Positions 1 to 11,137 of a stretch of 64,000 nt of DNA are shown here, piece by piece. The first letter of the stretch is position 1, and every line of letters begins with the position of its first letter. The position numbers and the translations under genes are program-made. Source of the DNA: Tilletiaria anomala UBC 951 (taxonomy: Eukaryota > Basidiomycota > Exobasidiomycetes > Georgefischeriales > Tilletiariaceae); contig NW_013547012.1 of assembly GCF_000711695.1 (NCBI RefSeq), forward strand, positions 124,001 through 188,000. The letters are read 5' to 3'. The notes under the pieces were generated by a model. It had not been told where the DNA came from and ran no database searches. It worked only from the letters and a program-made list of their open reading frames with translations.

Positions 1-701
1 AGGTATCTGGCAAGTGTTTGCCGCTACTTGCAGTAATGCCGACTTTGACATTATTTGCCCGTGGGTTATTGTAGCCTGTAGTGCCATCCAGGATACTCGC
101 AAGAAGAGTCTCACAGCCTGAATACCAGGCCTCGCTTCGTGTAGGCTGTCGCGCATCTCGCGAGTCAAAGACTTCTCCTTCGATTGGTTTTCTTTCTTTC
201 TTTTCTGGCAATTTTAAAGGGCCTCAGTCTCCCTGACTCGGCCCTTTTCTTCTTGGCAGTTGGCCGGCCGGCGCCTCAAGAAATAGTCTCGAGAGTCGAG
301 TGAGACGACGGGGTCGCAGCGACGAGCCGACACTGAGGCCAAACCCGAAGGATGAAGGTCAGTAATTGAAAATGGAACAGCCGTGGATGGTCAATTGGGA
401 CTCTCATGGGCACACTAGCACACCTGTTTTTGTTCAACTTGCAAGTTCTCTGCGCCGCAGTCTCCAATCTCTGTAAATGACAGCAGGTCTCTCTGAGCCT
501 AACGCATCCAGGTGCACACCAGGTCCGCAGCTGCGTCACTGCTACAGGCTGCCACGTGTGTGACGGCTGTTCTGATCAGCGCGAGCACTGATTAGTACTT
601 CATTCGCCCACTACATTCTTCTTATAAGCCAACCCGGTAAAAGACTGCCCAGGAAATGGGAGAAGAATCAGGAGCACAGGCGGCAGTGACAACCTTCTAA
701 G
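1..701. other. Gene-free left edge
   Basis: I see no convincing coding region here. The only reading frame of note (276-539, minus) has no recognisable domain and no supporting splice signals. The stretch is downstream of the truncated b561-like frame that ends at 702 on the minus strand, so part of it may be that transcript's 3' end. Confidence 0.5.
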
Positions 702-1310
702 CTACAAGACCAGGGACAAGTCGATCAACGTGTCTAATATGCACAGGTGGAGCTTATGTTTAACAACCATGTCTTTTCGAGCTTTTACTCGTCCTGCTCC
801 ACGTTGAATCTCGGCTCTTTGCACTCTGTAGACCGCCTCCTCTTTTTCCCGTGCACGGTCCGCGTGTGGTGCCTTTATCTCTGCTTCTTTGTCCGCGTAG
901 GAACGTATAGCATAGTGAGCAGAGCGGGGCGGCTGCCACTCGCACTCGCCGAAGCCGAGGCTCATGCTGTAGATCGCTAGCGGGAAGAGCGCGATGCCAA
1001 TGGCGATGTACAGGAGGGTGAGCACGCTGCTCTTCCTAGCCTGGAACAGCATGAACCCGCACTGCCTGTGGCTGCCTTTAGAGATAGCCAAGCGCGTCAG
1101 CGCGAGGCCCAAGCAGTGGTACGGGTGGTTGAGATGGTGCTTGGCGTGCTTCGCCCAGAGCGTCCCGAAATCGATGCACATGCAGACAACAATGAAGAAA
1201 ATGGCGGCCACCTGCGGTGCACGAAGCACGCTCACTGCCAGGCACGTCCGCTGTCCAAGTCTCTTCCGCCTGCCGAAAAAGGAAAGACGTTCGCGTACTC
1301 GGAGCGCCAT
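702..1310 (-). CDS. Truncated cytochrome b561-like membrane protein, tandem paralogue
   Basis: This intact 202-residue frame starts at an ATG at 1310 and lies 129 bp downstream of the DOMON-b561 gene on the same strand. Residues from about 35 to 120 align with that neighbour's b561 core. Over a gapless 45-residue stretch I count 21 identities by eye, ending in matching GI-x-LF and MSLGF/MALGF motifs. Two histidines of the neighbour in this stretch (GHMLW and LHIIIG) are replaced by Phe and Tyr here, while the HxLG histidine is kept. In the b561 family such histidines carry haem b, so normal electron transfer is unlikely. No DOMON domain is present and the C-terminal 80 residues are charged and unlike the neighbour. 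It may be a decaying duplicate, an unexpressed remnant or a small non-haem membrane protein. A 24-nt GTGAGC...CAG segment before the conserved part could be a short intron, but the frame is open through it. Confidence 0.5.
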   Translation of the reverse strand: MALRVRERLSFFGRRKRLGQRTCLAVSVLRAPQVAAIFFIVVCMCIDFGTLWAKHAKHHLNHPYHCLGLALTRLAISKGSHRQCGFMLFQARKSSVLTLLYIAIGIALFPLAIYSMSLGFGECEWQPPRSAHYAIRSYADKEAEIKAPHADRAREKEEAVYRVQRAEIQRGAGRVKARKDMVVKHKLHLCILDTLIDLSLVL

Positions 1311-1439
1311 CCTATCAAAAAATTATCGATTTCGAGGTAAACACAAAGGAACCAATACACTACACCTCTATCTCGAAGGTCGAGCAGTTATCAGGCAGAC
1401 GCGTATTACGGCATTGCCGAATCGGAATCAAGGCGGAGG

Positions 1440-2888
1440 TCACGCCTTTCTGTCGTGCTGGCCGCCGACATCATCATTCGAATCGATCCGAATCGCAGCA
1501 CGCAGCTCCTGCGCCTTGCGGTCTGTCTTGAACTCGCGAGGGAGAAGGGCAAGTCCACATATGTACACGACACCGAGCAATGCTGCCCACGCGATGCACT
1601 GTGAGATGAGGGGAGCGAGCGGTGGTCAGACCGAGCCATGTCCTCGAATTGAGGGCTTACGCAGCGGAAAGACAACACGATGAGAGCGACTCACGACATA
1701 TTTTCCCGCTACCGATGGGTACCAGGGCACCCACAGGTCGAAACCCAATGCCATGTTCCACGGCGCAAGGCCGAAGAGGACGATTCCGATGATGATGTGC
1801 AGGTAGTTCTGTACGCGGATGCGCTTCGCATTCCAGAGCATGTGGCCGAACTGCCCCAAAAGCCCTTGGAAGACGGCGAGCATGGCAAGCACAAAGCCTA
1901 GCTTGTGGTGCCGCTGGCTAAAATCGACGCCACCCTCGCTCTTAACGATTGCAAAGCCCAAACCCATGGCAATCAGGATGAACGCGATCGAGACGGTCTG
2001 GACGATGCGGTGCTTGGGCAGCCACGTGAATGCCGTACGGCCGAATCGCGCAATAAAGATGCCAGCGGGCATAAGGATGAGCCATGCGACGATAGAAAGA
2101 ACCTGGGGAAGCAAGACGGGGCGTGGGGTCCTATGAGTCAGCATGTAGAGCTTGCATTTTGGGCCCATCTGATCAAGAACGCACCATGTGCGCAATGATG
2201 ATACTGTTGCGCATGCTCATGGTACGACTGGCTTTTGGAGCGCCCGAGGATGCATCGCTCGCTGTGATCGCACCGCCGGTGTACGGCTTGGTGAGGTCAA
2301 GCGTGATGAAGCCTCGGCTGGCGTGCTTGTAGATCGTTGCGCTCGTGTCTGCAGTAGCAGGTGCGTCGCTCGGGTTGACAGCCCAGATCATGTTGACCAT
2401 CTGCATGTTGCCACCCGCTTCCGGGAAGCCCGGTTGGGACCATGCAAACGTCGTGCCGCTCGACTGCGTCTTAGAAAGCGTCTTGTCAACGGTGAAGCGC
2501 TGCGCCTTGATGTTTTTCGTCGTCGGCATGATCTCACCCGCCGTAGTTCGCTGCGAGATCACGACGGTGTTATCCGTGTTTACCCAGCCGACCATCATGT
2601 TGCTCCCGGCCATCTGCTCCCCGGTTCCAATACCCATCCAACCTACTGCTTGGCCCGAGTTGAGGGTGTGCAGGGTGAAATTGGTGTGACCTGCATCCGA
2701 GTCGTAGATCGCTTGGAGCGTGAATCCATATTGCTGATGGGGAATGAGAGCTGCTCCGGTCAGCATGTGCACGCCTCGCTAGGAGGCAATGGGCAACGCA
2801 CCGACTGTGTAAATGAATCAGCGAAAACAGAAGCATGAGCTACACCGGCAGCTACGGCTAAAGCCGCGGCGGATCGCAAGAGACGCAT
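1440..2888 (-). CDS. DOMON-cytochrome b561 transmembrane oxidoreductase
   Basis: The exon ending at 2185 encodes a DOMON domain (GWMGIGTGEQMAG-like core). It is joined to 2102-1695 and 1598-1440, which encode five or six hydrophobic segments of a b561 domain with histidines in HHKLG, GHMLW and LHIIIG. Introns 2103-2184 (82 nt) and 1599-1694 (96 nt) keep phase 0 and have clean GT/AG ends. The family is thought to move electrons between a haem-binding DOMON face outside the cell and a membrane di-haem b561 core, often for iron or lignocellulose redox chemistry. The ATG at 2888 opens a textbook signal peptide with an AHA-S cleavage site. Linking it to the DOMON frame needs either a 23-nt intron (2779-2801) or a roughly 97-nt intron with a weak GTGTAG donor, so the N-terminus is unresolved. 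With the 23-nt intron the protein is 415 residues. Confidence 0.8.
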
Positions 2889-4870
2889 ACCCTGTCGTGG
2901 GTCCGCTTGTATTCACCTATCGGAAGACGAGGAACCGCGAAAAGGGGGGAGTGAGTCGAGGCTTGGCGACTTACGGAGGCCTTTCGTGGCGGCTGGCTAG
3001 TCTCTGTAGAAACAATCACTTGTAGGCTAGTTCATCTGAAAGTTGGGGCGCCCGCGTGCGTAAAGGATGGGAGCGTGGTGGTCCGCGATATGATATGGAG
3101 GGAAGTGGAACAATAATACACCTGGACGACCAGCATTTATGGGATGGGCAGGCGGAGCGATGATAGCCCCTAGCGTCTTGGAAGCAGTCAGTTTGTCAGC
3201 ACTGAAGACAGTGAAATAGAATGCGCCAAACAACGAGTCTGCTAGGGCTTTAAATGCGGTGCAAGGTCATTTGCCGTCGTGTAACCAGGCTAGTCTGGCT
3301 TCAGCCCTCCCGAATCAGACCATGTAAATGTATTCAAGCCCAGCCGCTCAGAGTACACGGCTATCGACATGAATTTGTCGATTCATTCCATATAAAACGA
3401 TCCAATCTGGGTCCTACGTGCAGAATTGCCACAAAAGGCGACTGCCACAGCAGTGCCCTGCAGTTCAACGGCAGACAGGGGAGCCGGGTGCGGGGACGTT
3501 GTGCACGTTACCATTTGGCACCATGTTCCAGAACCAGGACGCTTTCGTCATTCTTGCGCGTTCCTCTGTCCCTTTTCGTGTGGAGACGTGACGATCGAAA
3601 GCAACAAGAAATGTCCGTGCGGTACATACTGAGTATACACGAGAGTGGTACGATAAACGAGGCGACAGGGCAGGTGTGAGCAATCACTGGTCACGCTTAC
3701 TGGCGCAGTAGACGGCAGGCAGTTAGCAGCTGCTGTTTGGTCTGTGGGTTGTGGGCTTGTGCCTCGCCGCAGGGCAGGACTTGGCACCATTCCAGAGATT
3801 GTGAAAAGTGGAGGTAACAAGAACACAAACATGTAATCCATTGCCCGGTGGATCGTGAATGCGGTGCAATGTATGTAAAAAATTTCCGATAATATTCTGG
3901 CAACTGCACAGGTTTTGGTAGCCGGCATTAAACTATGCAAGAGTCTTGGGCACGATTGTATCAATAGATGGTTATATATGCAGCGAGACGAGGGCATGAG
4001 GTCCGAGCTCGGGCTCGTACGACACTCCCTTCCGGGTGCGCTGTATATCATCCATACGACTGCAGTTTGTCGTACGGGCATACGAAGCACGAGGGCGTGC
4101 CCGCTGGAGACCTCTTATTTTTATTATAACGACGAGAGTTAGAGAGCAGAGCAGCGGCGAAGCATGAGTCGAAGCAGGGCGCTGAGTAGGGCGTATACAG
4201 ATGAGCCCAAACAAACATTTGTTTCCAGTCACTTTCTCACCACCCAACTCTCTCAAAGAACGAATTGATACCGGTGTACACCAGGTGTGACGCAGATGAT
4301 GAAGTCGGTACCCCCTGTGCGAGCAATACCAACGCCGAAAAAACGTGTTGGTATTATGCCCTCCAGGCCACAGATCATGGAGAACTAGGATAACCGTGGC
4401 AAATGAATGACGGCGCGATGACAATCATCTACCACTAGTATTGCGTGAACAACGGATGAACCACTTTGCTCGGCACAACGCTAGCTCAAGCAGACTAGAG
4501 CATCGAGCTGGTGCAGGCGCGTAGCTTGTGTTGCAGTTCGCCGTCCGCCGCGATATATTATGAACACATCGAAAGGGAAGATGCAAGAACCTGGGCGATG
4601 AGAAGGGCGCACTAGGTGTATTGGTCGTGCTTGATCTACACATGTACGTTGTCGGCAAGGAGGCACGATCCCGGATGCAGTGTGCTGAAAGAAATAAAGC
4701 TCGTAGTACAAGTACAACAGCGAGGCGCCTGAGACGTTGGGTGTCGGCGACATATGCACCCCATTCCGCTGACGACTTGCAACAGAAAGAGCGAAGGAGG
4801 AGGACGCTGGAATCAAGGAGCCTTGTGCTTGGATTCATGTTCCTTTTCAGCCGGTTTATTGCACGAGCTC
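2889..4870. other. Gene-free stretch
   Basis: About 2 kb between the start of the DOMON-b561 gene and the 3' end of the POLD4 gene. The reading frames here are short, overlap on several frames and show no domain, membrane pattern or splice-linked conservation. The part next to 2888 should contain the DOMON-b561 promoter. Confidence 0.5.
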
Positions 4871-5854
4871 TCAGATTCCGGTCCCAACAAAGACATGGTC
4901 GCCAAGTTCGAGCATCCCCTGCTTGGTCTCGAGGATCGCACGCACTTCCTCGGGCGGGTCGTCTCCGAGCGCTTTGGCGCGGTGCCATCGCTGCAAGCGT
5001 GTCATGCCAATCGCGGGGCCGTAGCTGCAGGCAGTTGGGTTATGAGTTCGTAGAAGGGTTTGGATCGGGAGATGTTGCGGTTCGCAGCGGGGCAGGGGGA
5101 GCCGCAGATGTGGGTGATGGTCGGTGCAAAGGCATCGTCAGGGCGTTTCAAGGACATGTGCAGGAGAACGTACACGGGGAAAGGATAGTATCAGTGGAAA
5201 ATCCGTAAATGTCCCCATTCGGGGGAGCCTGACAATGTCAGGCGCATATATCCCGCAGTGCGCAGAGACAGGTGAACACTCACGCAGGATCCAGATCAAA
5301 CGTCCTTAGCATGTGATGAATGCGATTCTGACCTTCTGTGTGGACTGCAAGCAAAGGAATATCGACCTGTTAGAACTAGGAGCCTTGCTATGGGGCCAGC
5401 CAAAGGGAGATGATCGGCGAGTTTGCTCACTCGGCTGAATCTTCGGCAAGCCCATCTTTTCCTGCGTCGCATCCCAATATGCATCCCACGCCGGGTCCTT
5501 CACGTCCAAGTCGGGCCTATCTTTGATGATGTCTAGCTCCTCTTTCGAGTACTCTCTTACGCTGTCACAATTTCCGACGCTGGCGCGCAAATCTGCAGCG
5601 CTCGGAGAGCGTTTGGTACTGTTGCTGCTTGTACGCGAGGTACCACCTTCTGAGAGTGCGGCAACGCCTAAGCTGGGCCGTGCTGCGCCACCGTCCTTCT
5701 TGTTAATGTTACCGCTGCCTACCGCTGCGGAGCAGATGCTGGAGGCCGTAGCTGCACGCTTCGGCTTTCCCTTGGCTGCAAACGCATTGCTCGAGGAAGA
5801 CCTGCGAGCTTTGGCTCCGCCGCCCCCAGTGCTACTCCTAACTTTAGGTGGCAT
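4871..5854 (-). CDS. POLD4: DNA polymerase delta subunit 4 (p12/Cdm1-like)
   Basis: Three exons (5854-5431, 5344-5284, 5024-4871) encode 212 residues. The C-terminal third carries the family signature: a leucine-phenylalanine-aspartate segment, then YGPAIGMTRLQRWHRAKALG and a DPPEEV stretch, matching the GITRLxRWxRA core of Pol delta p12/Cdm1. This small subunit stabilises the polymerase delta holoenzyme at the replication fork. The first 100 residues are a Ser/Ala/Lys-rich [16 protein letters not shown], longer than in the roughly 107-residue human protein. Introns are 86 and 259 nt and all three junctions restore the frame (codons ATC and GCC are rebuilt across them). The start MPPKVRSSTGGG is the first ATG of the frame. 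The N-terminal PPKVRSS could be part of a PCNA-contact or basic tail, but no clear PIP box is visible. Confidence 0.85.
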
Positions 5855-6556
5855 GTTGATGTAACCTTTTGGACTTCTTCAGCTCCGTATACTCCCCTCG
5901 CGTAGCTTTTTCGATGCGGCAGATAGGAGATATTACGAGACGATCAAGTGTCATGTGGGCCACATCTTGTCGGATGATGGACGATGTGAGGATGGGTTGT
6001 GAGAGGGTGTTGTAGGCTTATAGCATTCAACGCGAATGAGTGCGCCCGATTAGAGACTGCTTTGACATTTGTGAGGCCGTGGCGCGCATGACGCGTGCCA
6101 TCCATTGCACCGAATATGAGCGCTGGATGCTTTGTTGTCACGGGGGTTTCCCTTTTTCCTTTCGCGCTTTGGCCGCACGCGCTGCGCGCCCAGCTGCCTG
6201 TGCGTTGATGAGGAACACAGCTGTGGTGCCTGCAAGTGATGAGGGAGGGCAGACAAAAAGGAAGATGGCGCCGCGCTCTCAGTCAGTCTTTGTGTACGCT
6301 GGGGGGGGGGGGGACTCGAAGTGGACCATAGCGGTGGCCAGGTAGCAACAGAGGGGATAAACATTGCTGAATGCTCGTGAACAGACTGGGATCGCCGCTG
6401 CACCCCGTAGGTCACCAGGCAAGGATATATCCAGCGCTCATCGACAGTGCAGACCGCGCCGGCGTGGAAGCGTGCGTGGGAACGAGTGTGCGCTGCTGCT
6501 CCCACATCCTTCACTTTCCTTCGCCTTGGCTGGGGTGTGACCGAAATAGGTAGATC
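5855..6556. promoter_or_regulatory. Divergent intergenic region POLD4 / zinc transporter
   Basis: This 702-bp spacer must contain the promoters of both divergent genes. It holds an uninterrupted run of 13 G at 6301-6313. The frames crossing it show no conserved protein. No zinc-response element could be identified with confidence. Confidence 0.5.
6301..6313 (+). repeat. G13 homopolymer
   Basis: A run of thirteen G lies about 245 bp upstream of the zinc transporter ATG. It is the longest homopolymer I noticed in the window and is prone to length error or slippage. Confidence 0.9.
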
Positions 6557-9500
6557 ATGTCGCAGCCAAGCACCACGGACCAGCACGTCGGCGACGTCCT
6601 TGCTCGCCCATCGGCAGGGGCAGCGGCTGGCGCTGGAGAACCTATCGCTGCAGCTTCCAGCAACACACAGTCCACGTCTTCGTCCCCAAGTTCGGCCCAA
6701 CCGATCCTGAGCACAAGGCTGACCGGGGCCAGTCCCAAGAAGGCGCCGCCAGCTGGCAAGAAGAAACATAAATCTGTCAAGAGCCTGACGCGTGAATACG
6801 AGACACATAACGTGTCTCCTTCGTCCTCTTTCACATCCTTTCCTTCTATCCCCAGCTCGGCGGACGTCTCGTCCTCTTCATCTGGCTTGACGCCACCGAA
6901 GGCTTCTGCTGCTTCCTTGCAGGGGCAGCAAGCGAGAGATCGGGCCAGCTCGCACGGCTCTCTCACCGCCAGTGGTCAGCACGCTCACCAAGCGTCCGTA
7001 TTGCTCGCCAGTCCATCTTATCCAAGTACCCTGAACATAGAAGACCCGCGACCGCGCACGCTGAGCGCCAGCTCCACTTCATCTTACTCGGCACAGCAGC
7101 ACGGCCGCAGTGCTTCCTCGGTCCGTCTGGCGAGTCCAAGCTACCCGTCTTCGTTCTTGCCGCCTGAACGGCAGAGTTCTTCCGGCACAAATACGGGCAG
7201 CGGCAGCAGCATGACTACGCAGATAGCGACGACAGCAGGGGTACCCTCCTCATCGCGAGAGACTCACCCGTTGAAGATGCACAGGCGCAAACAGAGCAAA
7301 GAAAAGGCTGAACGGGAGCGCCAGGAGCAGGAGCGTTTGAAACGTCACCAGCCCCAGCATGGAGGAGAGAGTAGCGAGCCCAGCGGTCTTCCGATAGTGT
7401 CCATCTCAACAGATGACCTGTCCAGCGCGCAGGTGCAAACAGAACTCGAAGACGACGAGCTGTACGAAGACATGGATGCTGTCGGCGAGCTTGGCACCTC
7501 CTCATCTTCGTCCCTGGCGAACGGCCTTTCCTCCAGCAATGGCGACTCGCACAAGCCATTCGCGCAAATGACGCCAGCAGAACGGCGAGAGCACTCCCGC
7601 AGACACTCACGCGTACACGAGAGGAATCTGTCTGCTTTCTTCCCGCAACCCGGCACCGAGGCGGAAGAGGAAGCGGATCAAGCAAAAGCTAAGGCTGCCT
7701 ACGCAGCTGTGGGCGCAGGTCCTGATCCCATCAAGGAAGCGGGCCGACCAGCGATCAACATATCCTCCTCCCCGGATTTACTCCGAGTCGCACCCTCGAT
7801 GGATCGGCGTAACTCTTCAAATACAAGCAGCATTGGCAGCTTCATAAGTATTTCGCCTGCTTCGGATATGGAGCTTAGTCCCAGCAAGAGCAAGAGGGGT
7901 CACCACCACAGGCACTCAGTCAGCTTTGCGGCATATGACCAGCAGCCATCTGCGACTGACACCGCGATGTACCTCAGCAAAAGCCACTCGCATGATCACC
8001 ACGAGCGCATGCAAGGGTCTCATGATCATCACCATCGCCATCACGACCACGATCACGGTCATGGTCACGAGCATGGGCAGGCGCATGCTGTAGAAGCGCT
8101 CAACTCGCCGGGCAAGCTTATGCAGCATCTACCGACCTTGCCTGCCTCCGCGCGGCCACGCTTCCTCTTCGGCTCGCTGAATTTTGGGCTTGGCGCGGCG
8201 CTGTGGGTGGCGGGGCAAGCGGGCGATTCGCTTGCCGTCACCGGCTTGGGCTATCTTGTCGTCTTTGATGCTTTCGGCGTGCTCAGCGAGGTCGGGTCCA
8301 GGATGGCGCAGGAGAGCTGGCGCCAAGAGCTGGATCGGCGATACAGAAGCGGCGGGAAGATGATGCGTGGGCACACGTCCGTCGAGCAGATCCGCCGACC
8401 GTATGGCCCGCATCGCTTCGAGACGATCTTGCACTTCTCCCAGTCGATCTACCTGCTGTTCTCGGCGATTTACGTGCTGAAAGAGTCGATCGAACATGCG
8501 CTGCTCGAAGGAAGCGAGGAGCACGAAGAGGCGGATGTCGGACTGGTGCTCCCGACTTGGTTGTTGCTGCTTGCTACGGCTGTGTGCATCTTCTCTAACG
8601 TCGTGCTCAAGAACCATGCCAAGCTCGTCGCCGCATGCGGCATCTCCACCGCCGCGTCCGCCGCGCAGAGTATGTACTCTGGTGGCCGCGGCGGTGGACA
8701 CCACGCGCGTCGTACGTCTGTTCTGACGAGCCCGACGACAATCGCCGGTCCTTTCCTCGGCCTTTTCGCCAATCCGTTCAGCTTGACCGTCCTCTTCTTC
8801 TCAGCCAGTCTGCTCTTCTCGGCAGTGTTCATGCCCCCGTTCCAGGTCGCAGCGTTGGACAAGGTGCTGGCAGGGCTAGAGAGCCTCAGTATGTTCTGCA
8901 TCGCTTACCCTGCATCTAAGGCGCTCGGCCTCGTCTTGCTGCAAACAGCGCCGCCACCGGATTCACCGCAGTATGTGCAGCTGATCAAGGCATTGCAGAG
9001 GGTGAGTGTATGGTGCGAACCCTAGAAGTGCTGGGCCCAGACTTTAGACCACTGACGGGTTGCCTGCCTTTTCCACCTCCTTGATCCGCTTCAGCTCGAA
9101 GAGGAGCCACTCGTGACATACATTGCACCACCGCGGATATGGCAGCTGACGCCGTCGACATCAGCCGTGACCTCGAGCGACGGCGCCTCTCCACGCAAGC
9201 ACAACTCGTTTGCCAACCTCACACAATCGACGTCCCGTGCCCCGGCACTCATCGCCAACGTGCAAATCTTCCTCAAGAGCGAAGCGAGTGACGCAGAGCT
9301 GCACGACTTGACGCGTAAAGCGTGGGAGCGGCTCGCACCGAGTGTGGGTGCCGTGGCTGGCCTGCGGGCCGGAGAGAGCTTGCGGGGCGGAATGCGTGCG
9401 GGCGAAATTGTCATCCAGGTTGAGCGCGAAGGCAAAAAGGAATACGTTATGCAGCACCATACTCATGCACATGCCAGCGATCATCACCATCACCATCATG

Positions 9501-9754
9501 GCCATGGACACAGCCACACAAACGACCATAGCCATGGTCACGATCACGATCACGATCATCACCAACATGAGCACCACGGCCATGCTCACAGCCATGTCCC
9601 CGATATTTCACATTCTCACTCACAAGGCATTGGGAATGGCAACGGCCACTCGCACGGCCATGCCCATTCGCATGCTAGCCATGCACACGCATCCGACGCA
9701 AGCAACCACGCAACGCATGCCCATGTAGGTTCGCATCACCACCACCATCATTGA
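6557..9754 (+). CDS. CDF family zinc transporter, Zrg17/Msc2-like, with His-rich tail
   Basis: Exons 6557-9001 and 9095-9754 (93-nt intron, phase 0) give 1034 residues. Residues 1-530 are Ser-rich and disordered with an internal His-rich patch around 475-510. From about 535 there are several membrane segments including GDSLAVTGLGYLVVFDAFGV and a RRPYGPHRFETI loop, which match the YPFGxxRxE landmark of cation diffusion facilitators. The usual HxxxD zinc site of the last helices is not evident (the region reads ANPFSLTVLFF), as in Zrg17-type partners that pair with an Msc2-type subunit to load zinc into the secretory pathway. The last 100 residues are nearly half histidine, ending in six consecutive His. 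A C-terminal cytosolic CDF fold (ALIANVQIFLKSEAS) precedes this tail. It ends 66 bp from the convergent dehydrogenase gene. Msc2 itself is the main alternative identity. Confidence 0.8.
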
Positions 9755-9820
9755 ATCGATGACCCTTTGCATACAAAACAGATGATCGTGACGTTGGCTG
9801 GCGTGCTGTTTCACTTTCAG

Positions 9821-11137
9821 TTAGTAGCTCTTACCAGGCGCGACGGGATGTGAGGCAGATAGGCCGCCGCATACGGGAAGGGCGACTCCGTTCACGTAGG
9901 ACGCCTCATCCGAACTGAGAAAGATGACTGCGTTTGCGATCTGCGAAAAACAAAGAAAGGATTGTCAGCTGGGTCTGTGTCGTTGTCCAAGAGGAAGCCT
10001 GAGCGCAATAGTCACCTCTTGAGCAACTCCATAGCGCCGTAGCGGATTCAGCTGGCCGATGCGGCCTTCCGTGCCTCTTCCCCGTGCCGTTTCGAAGACC
10101 AGCTCCGTCATGCCGGTCTTGGTTGGGGAATAAGAGGGGATCAGCCACAGATTGATTACAAGGTAGGAAGGCGGCTGCGTCGTCAGATTAGACGACACTA
10201 ACTTCGATCAGGCCTGGGCAGACGGCATTGACGCGGATGTTGGTGCCGCTGAGCTGCCACGCGCCTGTCTGTGCTATTGAGATGACAGCAGCCTTGGACG
10301 CTGAGTAGTCGATGAAACCCGCGCCAGAGCGCAAGCCGGCGACAGAGGCGGTCAGGACGATCGATCCCCCGGACTGGGCTTTAGATGCGGAGGTGCGCTT
10401 CATGGCTTCGGAAGCGTGCTTGACGGCGAGGTAGCAGCTGATTGTGTTGATGCGCAGAACCTCCTTCACATCTTCTGCCTCGGTCGACTCGAGCGGGTGG
10501 AATGGGCCGATGCCGGCGTTCGCGAAGAAGATGTCGAGTTGGCCCTCATCCCTCACTGCTCTCTGCACCAATCCCACCACTGACTTCTCGTCTCCGGCAT
10601 CGGCCTGGATGACATCTACCTACGGAAATAGGAGATACATCTTCAGATTGCAGATTTCAGGGTCCAGGCGCAAAAGTACCCACAGCGACATCCGGGTACA
10701 GCTTGTTCAGCCAGCTCTTGAGCTCGGCGAGGTTGTCGTCTGCGTAATCTGAGCAGTACAAGTGCTTGACGCCTGGAAATTCCAATCAGCAAGGATCAGC
10801 GTACGAAAACAGTCTCTAATCCTTCACCGGTTCCGCTTGTTCACCCTCGTGAGCGAAGAGTCGTGCTGTGGCCCGCCTGCGATGAAAGAGAGGTGCGAGG
10901 GGAGGGAAGCGTTCAGCTCAAGCGAGATGATGAGCATGCAACGGCACAGACAGGGCTAGCAGCCAGAGCTCACCCAATTCCTGCCAGACTGTTGCACCCG
11001 GTGACAATGGCGACCTTGCCTTCGAGCCGCTTGGTACGCGCCTTCGTGTCCAGGTGGGAGCGAATGGCCTTGACGCGTGCGAGCGTCCGTTGGAGTGCCG
11101 CGTCGTCGGACGCATGTGTCTTACCCGCGCCTGCCAT
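9821..11137 (-). CDS. Short-chain dehydrogenase/reductase (SDR)
   Basis: Six exons (11137-10974, 10876-10845, 10772-10680, 10615-10203, 10117-10016, 9940-9821) encode 307 residues, with every junction keeping phase. The Rossmann motif reads [14 protein letters not shown] with the last glycine rebuilt across intron 1. A CSDYADDN acidic strand end suggests NAD(H) preference. [10 protein letters not shown] supplies the NAG motif, and a serine in LTASVAG plus YSASK supply the catalytic Ser-Tyr-Lys. CPGLIETGM and the C-terminal [12 protein letters not shown] are typical of classical SDRs. Substrate cannot be told from sequence. A 45-residue N-terminal lead with basic residues precedes the Rossmann fold. 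Exon 2 is only 32 nt. The stop at 9821-9823 is read from GKSY followed by TAA. Confidence 0.85.

Noticed and set aside
4425-4988. 187-codon minus frame near the POLD4 3' end
   Set aside because: It overlaps the true last POLD4 exon in a different frame and has no conserved residues.
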